DNA of 64,000 bases from QUBU01 sp014337915. Lineage in GTDB: Bacteria; Pseudomonadota; Gammaproteobacteria; Steroidobacterales; GCA-2729495. Each line of letters opens with the position of its first letter. The first letter of the stretch is position 1. Below are positions 55,050 to 62,895 of this stretch, piece after piece. Where the stretch lies: assembly GCA_030263395.1 (NCBI GenBank), contig SZOW01000001.1, forward strand, positions 124,001-188,000, written 5' to 3'. Both the position numbers and the translations under genes were made by a program. The notes below the pieces were generated by a model that had not been told where the DNA came from, made no database searches, and saw only the letters and a program-made list of their open reading frames with translations.

Positions 55050-55853
55050 ATGTCAGCCTCGAGCGCCCAGCGCATCACCGATCCCCTTCCGCCCTTGCCC
55101 TCGCTGGCGGAAGCCATCGAACTGCATGCCAGTGGCACGGGGGACCCGCAGCGGCACGCCGTCGCGCACTGCAACCGGCTGCTCGCCGGGCGCCCGGCCG
55201 AGGAACGCATCGAATGGGCGCTGGCGAACCTGCCGGGCGAGCATGTGCTGAGCTCGAGCTTCGGCGCCCAGGCGGCGGTGTCGCTACACCTGGTCAACCG
55301 CCTGCGACCCGGGATTCCGGTGATCTTCATCGACACCGGCTACCTGTTTCCCGAGACCTACCAGTTCGTCGACCACCTCGTGTCCAGGCTCGACCTCAAC
55401 CTCAGGATCTACCGCAGCGAACTCAGTCCTGCCTGGCAGGAATCGCGCTTCGGCCGGCGCTGGGAACAGGGGCTCACCGGCATCGAGGCCTACAACCGCG
55501 ACAACAAGGTCGAGCCCATGGAGCGGGCCCTGCGGCAGCTGGCGGTGGGCACCTGGTTCGCCGGCCTGCGCCGCAGCCAGGCGAGCACGCGCACCGGGGT
55601 GCAGATCCTCGACTGGTCAGGCGGCGAACGCTGGAAGGTGCATCCGATCGCCGACTGGAGCGATCGCGACGTGCACCGCTACCTCGAAGCCAACGGCCTG
55701 CCCTACCATCCGCTATGGCAGCAGGGCTACGTTTCCATCGGCGACGCCCACAGCACGCGGCCGCTGCAGGAAGTCGGTCATATCGATGAAACGCGCTTCG
55801 GCGGGCTGAAGCGCGAGTGCGGCCTGCACGAGATCAACCTGTCGGGGCTGTAG
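55050..55853 (+). CDS. cysH: Phosphoadenylyl-sulfate reductase CysH
   Basis: CysH (267 aa) reduces PAPS to sulfite with thioredoxin. It has the substrate loop SSSFGAQAAVSLHLVN, the segment IPVIFIDTGYLFPETYQFVD and the catalytic Cys257 in the C-terminal ECGLHE. No extra CC or CxxC pair is seen, so it is the PAPS type without an iron-sulfur cluster, not an APS reductase. ATG 55050 is chosen over upstream in-frame starts because family similarity starts close after it. It converges on cysB. Confidence 0.95.
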   Translation: MSASSAQRITDPLPPLPSLAEAIELHASGTGDPQRHAVAHCNRLLAGRPAEERIEWALANLPGEHVLSSSFGAQAAVSLHLVNRLRPGIPVIFIDTGYLFPETYQFVDHLVSRLDLNLRIYRSELSPAWQESRFGRRWEQGLTGIEAYNRDNKVEPMERALRQLAVGTWFAGLRRSQASTRTGVQILDWSGGERWKVHPIADWSDRDVHRYLEANGLPYHPLWQQGYVSIGDAHSTRPLQEVGHIDETRFGGLKRECGLHEINLSGL

Positions 55854-55867
55854 CCTGGCGACGGCCT

Positions 55868-56875
55868 TCACCCGGGGCGTGCGGGCGCCTGGCCGCTGGC
55901 GCGCAGCGGCAGCTTCAGGTCCGCCAGCAGCGCGTCGACCTCGGCCTGGGTCGCCAGCGCAGCGGCGCGGCGCACCCGGTCGCCGGTCAGCTGCGGCGAG
56001 AACAGCGACACGAAGTCCACCATGTAGCCGCGCAGCACGCTGTCCCTGCGAAACCCCAGCCAGGTGGTGACGCGGGGGAACAGGCCCACGGCTTCCAGCG
56101 CCACCAGGTCCTTCTCGTCGGCGCGCTCGAAGGCCATCGAGGCCACCACGCCCACGCCCATGCCCATGCGCACGTAAGTCTTGATGATGTCGGCATCGCG
56201 CGCAGTGAAGACCACCTGCGGTTCCAGGCCCTGCGCGGCGAAGGCCTCCTTGAAGGACGACTCGCCGGTGGCGCTGAACACGTAGGTGATCAGCGGGTGT
56301 TCCGCGAGCGTGGCGAGGTCGATGGGCTGGGGCACCTTCGTCAGCGGATGACCGCGCGGCACGAGGATGATGCGGTCCCACTGGTAGCAGGGCAGCATGG
56401 TCAGGCCGGAGAACAGCTGCAGCGACCCGGTGGCGATGGCGAAGTCCACGCGGTTGGCGGCAACCAGCTCGGCGATCTGCTCGGACGTGCCCTGGTGGAG
56501 TTCGAGATTGACGCCAGGGTAGCGCTCACGGAACACACGCAGCACATCGGGCAGCACGTAGCGCGCCTGGGTGTGCGTGGTGGCGATGGCGAGCGTGCCT
56601 TCCTGTTCGCCGGACATCTCGCGCGCCAGGCTGCGGATGTTCTGCACCTCGCGGGCGATCTTGCGGGCGCGGGCGATGACATCGCGGCCCGCGGGCGTGA
56701 TGGCCGCCAGCGACTTGCCCTTGCGGGTGAACAGCTGCACGCCGAGTTCCTGTTCGAGGAGCTTCAGCTGCTTGCTGATGCCGGGCTGGCTGGTGAAGAG
56801 CTTCTCGGCCGCAGCCGTGATGTTGAGGCCGCTGTCGGCGATGGCGAGCAGGTACTTGAGTTGCTGGAGCGTCAT
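55868..56875 (-). CDS. cysB: LysR-type regulator CysB
   Basis: CysB (335 aa) activates cysteine biosynthesis genes with N-acetylserine. The N-terminal helix-turn-helix is NITAAAEKLFTSQPGISKQL, and the first residues TLQQLKYLLAIADSGLNIT are typical of CysB/Cbl. The effector domain shows ATTHTQARYVLPDVLRVF and LPCYQWDRIILVPRGHPL. Start ATG 56875 gives the normal start. It is divergent from the cysG operon across about 210 bases with two inverted repeats, an ideal place for it to bind. Confidence 0.93.
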   Translation of the reverse strand: MTLQQLKYLLAIADSGLNITAAAEKLFTSQPGISKQLKLLEQELGVQLFTRKGKSLAAITPAGRDVIARARKIAREVQNIRSLAREMSGEQEGTLAIATTHTQARYVLPDVLRVFRERYPGVNLELHQGTSEQIAELVAANRVDFAIATGSLQLFSGLTMLPCYQWDRIILVPRGHPLTKVPQPIDLATLAEHPLITYVFSATGESSFKEAFAAQGLEPQVVFTARDADIIKTYVRMGMGVGVVASMAFERADEKDLVALEAVGLFPRVTTWLGFRRDSVLRGYMVDFVSLFSPQLTGDRVRRAAALATQAEVDALLADLKLPLRASGQAPARPG

Positions 56876-56930
56876 GTCAGCCTCGGCGGGCGCCGGCATC
56901 CCGGGTGACGGGGGCCGCGCAGTATATAAC

Positions 56931-56946
56931 CTGCTGTTTACAGCAG
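56931..56946. promoter_or_regulatory. Inverted repeat between cysB and cysG, site 1
   Basis: CTGCTGTTTACAGCAG has perfect 6-bp arms around a 4-base centre. It lies 56 bases upstream of the cysB start on its side of the divergent region and could be an autoregulatory site or a short hairpin in the cysB leader. Confidence 0.4.
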
Positions 56947-56979
56947 CGTCAGGCCGCGCGTAGATTTTTCCGTTTCTCT

Positions 56980-57000
56980 CTTATTCCTATAACGAATAAG
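56980..57000. promoter_or_regulatory. AT-rich inverted repeat between cysB and cysG, candidate CysB site
   Basis: CTTATTC (56980-56986) and GAATAAG (56994-57000) flank a 7-base AT-rich centre, with a T-N11-A arrangement (56984 and 56996). The surroundings are unusually AT-rich for this genome. Located about 90 bases before cysG, it fits activation of the cysG-hem operon by CysB. Confidence 0.45.
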
Positions 57001-57087
57001 ACCAGAAATCATCAATCTTTTTCCTGGCGGGCGGCGCAGCCTATCGTGGCGGCCCACGAATGGCCCTCCGGGCCAGGATTACCCCGC

Positions 57088-58494
57088 ATGGACCACTTCC
57101 CGCTGTTCGCCAGGATCGCGCACCAGCCCTGCCTGGTGGTCGGCGGTGGCGTGGTGGCGCTGCGCAAGGCCCGCGAGCTCCTGCGGGCGGGTGCGCGGGT
57201 GACGGTCAACGCACCCGAACTGCATGCCGGCATCCGGGAGCTGGCCCGCGCGGGCGCACTGCGGGTCGAACAGCGGCCATTCACGGCCTCCCTGGTCGCG
57301 GAATCCTTGCTGGTGATCGCGGCAACGGATGATCGCGACATCAATGCCGCGGTGGCCGCCGCCGCATCAGCACAGTACCGGCTCTGCAATGTCGTCGACG
57401 ACGGCGACGCCTCTTCCTTCATATTCCCCGCGGTCGTGGAGCGATCGCCAGTCATGGTCGCCATCTCCAGCGGTGGGCATGCTCCGGTGCTCGCGCGCCT
57501 GCTGCGCCAGCGGCTGGAGCAATGGCTGCCGGCAGGGATCGGCGCCCTGGCCCGCTGGGCCGGCCAATGGCGCGGCCGGGTCCGCGACGCATTGCCTGCA
57601 ATCACCGCGCGCCGCGCCTTCTGGGAGGACCTGCTCTCGGGTCCCGCGGCCGATGCCGTCCTGCAGGGCGACCCTGCGACCGCCGATGCCCTGGCGGCAG
57701 GCGCCCTCGCTGGTGAGCCTCCCACCGCTGCCAGCGGTCGCGCCTGGCTGGTGGGAGCCGGCCCCGGCGATCCCGGGCTGATCTCGGTGCGCGGCCTGCG
57801 GGCACTGCAGGAAGCCGATGTGGTGATCCACGACCGCCTGGTCGCGCCGGAGCTGCTGCGCGCCGCGCGCCGCGAGGCCGAACTGGTCAACGTCGGCAAG
57901 CGTGGCGGGCGCCTGTCCACCAGCCAGCAGGTGATCAACGAACTGCTGGTGAGCCGGGTACGCGCCGGGGCCCGCGTCTGCCGCCTGAAGGGTGGTGACC
58001 CGCTGGTCTTCGGCCGCGGCGGCGAGGAAGCGCTGGCGCTGGCGGCGGCCGGCCTGCCCTTCGGGATCATCCCCGGCATCACGGCGGCCAGCGCCTGTGG
58101 CGCCGCGGCCGGCATTCCGCTGACGCACCGCGGCCTGGCCACGGCGGTGACCCTGGTGACCGCCTCCGGTGCCAGCGACGGCAACGGCACGGACTGGCGC
58201 GGCCTCGCGGCACTGGACTCGACGCTGGCCATCTATATGGGTGGCGCGCGCATCGCCGAAGTCGCCGCCGAACTGCAGCGCCACGGGCGCCGGCCCGGTA
58301 CGCCTGCCGCCGTCATCCGCGACGGCACGCTGCCCGGCCAGACGGTACTGACCGGTACGCTGGGTAACATCGCTGCCAGGGCAGCCACCGACAGCCGGCC
58401 TGGCGCACCGGCACTGCTGCTCGTCGGCGCAACGGTATCGCTGGCAGCCAGGCTGGCCGGACCAACTCAACAGATTGACAGGAGAGCCTCATGA
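57088..58494 (+). CDS. cysG: Siroheme synthase CysG (uroporphyrinogen methyltransferase, dehydrogenase, chelatase)
   Basis: A 468-aa trifunctional enzyme turning uroporphyrinogen III into siroheme. Residues 1-210 form the dehydrogenase/ferrochelatase half with VVGGGVVALRKARELLRAGA, the IAATDDRDIN loop with the catalytic Asp, and SSFIFPAVVERSPVMVAISS. Residues about 215-460 are the SAM methyltransferase: GAGPGDPGLISVRGLRALQ, CRLKGGDPLVFGRGGEEALA and AIYMGG. The start matches the usual MDYLPLF-like N-terminus. cysK overlaps its stop by 4 bases. Confidence 0.95.
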   Translation: MDHFPLFARIAHQPCLVVGGGVVALRKARELLRAGARVTVNAPELHAGIRELARAGALRVEQRPFTASLVAESLLVIAATDDRDINAAVAAAASAQYRLCNVVDDGDASSFIFPAVVERSPVMVAISSGGHAPVLARLLRQRLEQWLPAGIGALARWAGQWRGRVRDALPAITARRAFWEDLLSGPAADAVLQGDPATADALAAGALAGEPPTAASGRAWLVGAGPGDPGLISVRGLRALQEADVVIHDRLVAPELLRAARREAELVNVGKRGGRLSTSQQVINELLVSRVRAGARVCRLKGGDPLVFGRGGEEALALAAAGLPFGIIPGITAASACGAAAGIPLTHRGLATAVTLVTASGASDGNGTDWRGLAALDSTLAIYMGGARIAEVAAELQRHGRRPGTPAAVIRDGTLPGQTVLTGTLGNIAARAATDSRPGAPALLLVGATVSLAARLAGPTQQIDRRAS

Positions 58495-59468
58495 TTCACG
58501 ACAGCATCCTCGACACCATCGGCGAAACACCGGTGGTGCGCCTCAACCGCATCGCGCCGGAGCATGTGGAGCTCTACGTGAAGGTCGAGGCATTCAATCC
58601 GGCCGGCTCGGTCAAGGATCGCCTGGCATTCGCCATCATCGACGATGCCGAGCGCCGCGGCCTGCTGAAGCCCGGGCAGACGGTGGTCGAGGCCACCTCG
58701 GGCAACACCGGCATCGCACTCGCCATGGTCTGCGCCGCGCGCGGCTATCCCTTCGTCGCCGTGATGACGGAGACCTTCTCCATCGAGCGCCGCAAGATCA
58801 TGCGGGCCTATGGCGCGAAGGTGATCCTCACGCCGGCGGCAGCGCGCGGCACCGGCATGGTGCGCAAGGCGGAAGAACTGGCCCGGCAGCATGGCTGGTT
58901 CCTCGCGCGCCAGTTCCAGAACCCGGCCAATCCGGCGTACCACCGCCAGACCACGGGCCCGGAGATCCTGCGGGACTTCGCCGGCCGACGGCTGGATTTC
59001 TGGGTGACCGGCTGGGGTACCGGTGGCACGCTCACCGGCGCCGGCGAAGTGCTGCGCCTGGCGCGCCCCGAGGTGAAGATCATCGCCGCCGAACCCGAGG
59101 GCGCCTCGCTGCTCGGCGGTGCCGAGTGGAAACCGCACCGCATCCAGGGCTGGACGCCGGATTTCCTGCCCGAGGTGCTGAACCGCGAGCTGCATGACGA
59201 GCTGGTGCGAGTCAACGACGAGGAAGCCAAGGCCACGGCGCGCCGCCTCGCCGCCGAGGAAGGCATCTTCGTCGGCCTTTCCGCCGGTGCCACGCTCGCT
59301 GCGGCGCTGCGTGTGGCACGGCAGGCCACGCCGGGCTCGGTGCTGCTCGCGATGCTGCCCGACACCGGCGAGCGTTATCTCTCGACCTTCCTGCTCGACG
59401 ACATCAGCGACGGCTCCGACGACGCCTGGCTCGCCGGCATCGAAGCCGCGGCGGGGCAGCGCGGATGA
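58491..59468 (+). CDS. cysK: Cysteine synthase (O-acetylserine sulfhydrylase), CysK type
   Basis: A 325-aa PLP enzyme making cysteine from O-acetylserine and sulfide. Schiff-base Lys42 lies in NPAGSVKDRLA; the substrate loop TSGNTGIA and phosphate loop GTGGTLTG are intact. TETFSIERRKIMRAYGAK and QFQNPANPAYHRQTTGPEI favour the CysK rather than CysM subgroup. It overlaps cysG (ATGA, 58491-58494) and the hemA-like gene (ATGA, 59465-59468), so it is embedded in the operon. Confidence 0.92.
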   Translation: MIHDSILDTIGETPVVRLNRIAPEHVELYVKVEAFNPAGSVKDRLAFAIIDDAERRGLLKPGQTVVEATSGNTGIALAMVCAARGYPFVAVMTETFSIERRKIMRAYGAKVILTPAAARGTGMVRKAEELARQHGWFLARQFQNPANPAYHRQTTGPEILRDFAGRRLDFWVTGWGTGGTLTGAGEVLRLARPEVKIIAAEPEGASLLGGAEWKPHRIQGWTPDFLPEVLNRELHDELVRVNDEEAKATARRLAAEEGIFVGLSAGATLAAALRVARQATPGSVLLAMLPDTGERYLSTFLLDDISDGSDDAWLAGIEAAAGQRG

Positions 59469-60379
59469 GTACGCCCGCGCCGCTGGTGGTCGGCCACTGG
59501 CCGCAGGGCGTGGCACCGGTCCCTGCCGGGGTCGGCCTCGCAACCATCTGGCGCATCGACACCTGCCTGCGCAGCCTGCTGGTCGGCGCCGGCCAGGCCG
59601 CCGCCAGCACCATAGCGGCACTCACCCCGCCGGAGACCCGCCATGGCGCTGCCGCCTACGCCTTCCTGCTGGAATTCAGCTGCGGCCTGAAAAGCGCCAT
59701 CCCTGGCGAGACCAATGTCTTTGGCCAGTTCCGCCGTGCCTGGGAGACGTTCCGGGACAACGCCCCGGCCGCCGCGGCGGACGCGCTCGCTCCAGTCGTC
59801 ACCGGGCTGGTCAGGGACACGCGCGCCATCCGCAACACACACCTCGACGACATCGGCGGCGCCTCCTACGGTAGTCTCGTGCGACGCCTGCTGCGCGCTG
59901 CGCCCGCGGAGCCGCTGCTCGTCGTCGGCGCGGGCGAGCTGGCGCAGTCACTGCTGCCGTTCTTCCGTGCCCAGTCGATCGGCACCTGGAGCCGCCGGCC
60001 GCCGGGTGCCGCCTTCGTCGCGGCGGGGCGCGTGTTCGCGGCCGAGGCCGGCGCTGAGGCTGCCCGGTGGGCCCGCCACGTCGTCATCACCACGCCGGTG
60101 GACCCGGCGAACGACGGCCGCTGGTTCGACTGGCTCGAGGCTGCCGGCACCGCAAGGTCGCTGGTCCACCTCGGCCGGCGGCGTGGCAGCGGACAGCCAT
60201 GGCCTGCAGGAATCCACAGCCACGACCTCGATGACGTCTTCGACCTGCGCCGCTCGCAGCAGAACATCCGCTCGCTGCAGGTCGCACGCGCCCGGCAGGA
60301 CTGCCGGCAGCGCGCCCGGGAATGGGCTGCAACGGCCGCTGCGGCGACTACCTCCTGGCCCCATCGGGCGGCAGGCTGA
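59465..60379 (+). CDS. Short, divergent glutamyl-tRNA reductase-like protein
   Basis: A 304-aa protein; standard HemA is about 420 aa. Conserved pieces are IDTCLRS with Cys34 (equivalent of the STCNR catalytic Cys), GLKSAIPGETNVFGQFRRAW (equivalent of GLDSLVLGEPQILGQ), and an NADP-binding VVGAGELAQSLLPFF. The usual N-terminal GxNHxTAP strand is missing, the His normally before GLDS appears to be Phe, and the C-terminal dimerisation domain is reduced to a short Arg/Ala-rich tail. Location between cysK and hemC-hemD-hemB-hemL supports a role in making glutamate-1-semialdehyde, but activity is inferred. Confidence 0.7.
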   Translation: MSTPAPLVVGHWPQGVAPVPAGVGLATIWRIDTCLRSLLVGAGQAAASTIAALTPPETRHGAAAYAFLLEFSCGLKSAIPGETNVFGQFRRAWETFRDNAPAAAADALAPVVTGLVRDTRAIRNTHLDDIGGASYGSLVRRLLRAAPAEPLLVVGAGELAQSLLPFFRAQSIGTWSRRPPGAAFVAAGRVFAAEAGAEAARWARHVVITTPVDPANDGRWFDWLEAAGTARSLVHLGRRRGSGQPWPAGIHSHDLDDVFDLRRSQQNIRSLQVARARQDCRQRAREWAATAAAATTSWPHRAAG

Positions 60380-60384
60380 AGCCG

Positions 60385-61923
60385 ATGGCGCAGCGCTCTA
60401 CATTACGCTTGGGTACGCGCGGTTCGCTGCTGGCCGTGGCGCAGAGCCGCCTGGTGCTGCGGGCCCTGCATGCCGTCGATCCTGGCCAGCCGCTGGAACT
60501 CGTCAGCGTCGAGACCCGCGGCGACCGCGATCGTGACACGCCGCTCTCCGCGGTGGGCGACCCCGGATTTTTTTCGGCCGAGCTCGACAGGGCCCTGCTC
60601 ACGGAGCAGGTGGACTTCTGCGTGCACTCGATGAAGGACCTGCCGCTGGAGCCGCGGCCCGGCATCCGCCAGGCCGCCGTGCCGGCACGCGAGCATCCGC
60701 ACGACGTCGTGCTGTTCCGCGCCGATGCAACGGCACTGCTCGCCAGCGACCAGCCGCTGCGCATCGGCACTTCGTCCGCCCGGCGCGCCACGCTGGCCGG
60801 CGGCTTCCTGCGCGAAGCACTGCCGCGGCTGGGTGCACAGCCACCGCAACTGACGTTCGCGCCGCTGCGTGGCCCGGTGGAGCAGCGCCTGGCGCGGCTG
60901 CGCCTGCCGCGCGCACATCCACAGGCACTGGACGGTGCGGTGCTGGCGCTGGCCGGCCTGGCGCGCCTCTGGGGCGACCGCGATGGCCATGCGGCACTGG
61001 CGCCGCTGCTGCAGGACACGCGCCTGATGCTGCTGCCGCTGTCGGCCTGCCCGACGGCGGCCGGCCAGGGCGCGCTCGCCATCGACTGCCGCGACGGCGA
61101 CGCACGCGTCGCCGGGCTGCTGGCGCAGCTGCACGATGCCGCCACGGCCCGCCGCGTGGCGCGTGAACTCTCCCTGGCGGCGGCATTGCCGGCGGGCGAG
61201 CGCGACGGCTTCGCGGCGAGCAGCCTGCCCGATGCGAACTGCGGCACGCTGCTGTTCATGGCGGGCAGCGGCGCATCGCGCCCGTACCACCGCCTCGCCT
61301 GGCGCAGGCCGCCGCCACCGGCAGGAGCGCGCGCCTGGGACGGCAGCGACTGGGCCGGGGCGAGCCATCTGCGGCGAATCGCGAGGCGTTCCTCCGGCAA
61401 GCCGGGAGCACTGTTCCTGGCGCACTGGCGCGCCTGGCCCGGCGCGGCTCCGATGCCGCCGGATACCCGCGTCTGGGTCAGCGGCGTGGAAAGCTGGCGG
61501 CAACTGGCGCGACGCGGGGTCTGGGTCGAGGGCTGCGCGGACAACCTGGGGTTCCGCGCGATCACGCCGCTGCTGGCCGCAGCCGTGCTGCGACTGCCGC
61601 CACTCGCGGACTGGACGGTGATGACACGCGAGGACGCGGTGGCCAGCTGGCACGACAGCGGCGTCGGCCGGGTGCAGGCCACCTATGCGATCGACAGCCC
61701 CAGCGATCCGGTGGCGCTGGCGACGATACGCGCGCGGCTCGCGCAGAGCACGCATTTCTACTGGGGCAGCGCCGCGCAGTTCCAGGCGCTGCGCGCCTGG
61801 CTGCCGGCCGATGCCCACCATGCCTGCGGGCCGGGCAAGACGTTCCAGGCGCTGCGCGCGCAGGGTGTCGGCAACCTGCACCCCTTCCCTTCCCGACAGG
61901 AGTGGCGCTCATGGCTGGCCTGA
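60385..61923 (+). CDS. hemC-hemD: HemC-HemD fusion: porphobilinogen deaminase plus uroporphyrinogen III synthase
   Basis: A 512-aa fusion. HemC part (1-about 310): LRLGTRGSLLAVAQSRLV, HSMKDLP with catalytic Asp85, IGTSSARR, LRGPVEQRLARL, and AGQGALAIDCR. The cofactor-binding Cys, normally in GGCQVPIG, is missing; the aligned position reads PAGERDG with Glu272, and the next Cys is Cys286. The remaining 200 residues are HemD-like (MTREDAVASWHDSGV, THFYWGSAAQFQALRAW, CGPGKTFQALRAQG). The start is 5 bases after the hemA-like stop. The HemC assignment is firm, HemD moderate. Confidence 0.8.
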   Translation: MAQRSTLRLGTRGSLLAVAQSRLVLRALHAVDPGQPLELVSVETRGDRDRDTPLSAVGDPGFFSAELDRALLTEQVDFCVHSMKDLPLEPRPGIRQAAVPAREHPHDVVLFRADATALLASDQPLRIGTSSARRATLAGGFLREALPRLGAQPPQLTFAPLRGPVEQRLARLRLPRAHPQALDGAVLALAGLARLWGDRDGHAALAPLLQDTRLMLLPLSACPTAAGQGALAIDCRDGDARVAGLLAQLHDAATARRVARELSLAAALPAGERDGFAASSLPDANCGTLLFMAGSGASRPYHRLAWRRPPPPAGARAWDGSDWAGASHLRRIARRSSGKPGALFLAHWRAWPGAAPMPPDTRVWVSGVESWRQLARRGVWVEGCADNLGFRAITPLLAAAVLRLPPLADWTVMTREDAVASWHDSGVGRVQATYAIDSPSDPVALATIRARLAQSTHFYWGSAAQFQALRAWLPADAHHACGPGKTFQALRAQGVGNLHPFPSRQEWRSWLA

Positions 61924-62885
61924 GCCTGCGGCGCACACGACTGGCCGCCGCGACCCGCGAACTGGTGCGCGAGGTCGACCTCGACCCGCGCAAGCTCATC
62001 CAGCCGCTGTTCGTGGTCGAGGGCCTGGCCGCACGCGAGCCGGTGCCCGGCCTCAGCGACGTGTGGCGCGACACGCCGGAGTCCCTCGCGCGGCAGGTGG
62101 AGGCCGATCTCGCTGCCGGCGTGGACAAGTTCCTGCTGTTCGGCGTGCCGGAAACCCGTCGTGAGCAGAGTTTCGACCACGGCTTCACGGTGGCACAGAT
62201 CGAAGTGCTGCGCCGGCGCTTCGGCAGCGGCATCTGGCTGGCCGCCGATATCTGCCTGTGCGCGGCCACCAGCCACGGGCATTGCGGGCTGCTCAACGAG
62301 GCGCGCGACCACGTCGACAACGGCGCCTCGGTGGCGGCGCTGGTCGACTACGCGCTGGCCTGCGCCACGGCCGGGGTCGATTGCGTGGCGCCGAGCGACA
62401 TGATGGATGGGCGCATCGGCGCCATCCGCACCGCATTGCAAGCCGCCGGCCTCGGGCGCACGCTGCTGATGAGCTACGCGGCGAAGTTCCATTCGGCGTT
62501 CTATGGCCCGTTCCGCCTGGCCGCAGATTCCGCACCGGCCGCCGGCGGTGCACTGCAGGACCGCGCGAGTTACCAGATCGACCCGGCGCGGCCGACGGAT
62601 GCGCGGCGCTCGGCGCAGCGCGATGCCGACGAAGGTGCGGACATCCTCATGGTGAAGCCGGGCCTGCCCTGCCTGGACGTGCTGCGGGATCTTTCCGCCA
62701 GCATCCCGCTGCCCTGGGCGGCCTACCAGACCAGCGGCGAGCAGGCGGCGCTCGACCTGCTGGCCGCCAACGGCCTGGGAGATGCGGCGCGCCTGCAACG
62801 GGAGACCTGGATCGCGCTGCGGCGCGCGGGCGCCGACATGATCATCAGCTACGCGGCGCGCCGGGCGCGCACCCTGCTCGCCTGA
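61911..62885 (+). CDS. hemB: Delta-aminolevulinic acid dehydratase HemB
   Basis: HemB (324 aa) joins two ALA molecules to porphobilinogen. The zinc-site cysteines are 115, 117 and 125 in DICLCAATSHGHCG. Catalytic lysines are Lys192 (SYAAKFHSAFYGPFR) and Lys249 (LMVKPGLPCLD). YQTSGEQAA is the substrate-binding loop. ATG 61911 has ACAGGAG at 61896-61902 and overlaps the hemC-hemD end by 13 bases; ATG 61902 is less likely. Confidence 0.95.
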   Translation: MAGLSLRRTRLAAATRELVREVDLDPRKLIQPLFVVEGLAAREPVPGLSDVWRDTPESLARQVEADLAAGVDKFLLFGVPETRREQSFDHGFTVAQIEVLRRRFGSGIWLAADICLCAATSHGHCGLLNEARDHVDNGASVAALVDYALACATAGVDCVAPSDMMDGRIGAIRTALQAAGLGRTLLMSYAAKFHSAFYGPFRLAADSAPAAGGALQDRASYQIDPARPTDARRSAQRDADEGADILMVKPGLPCLDVLRDLSASIPLPWAAYQTSGEQAALDLLAANGLGDAARLQRETWIALRRAGADMIISYAARRARTLLA

Positions 62886-62895
62886 AGGCCTGCGG

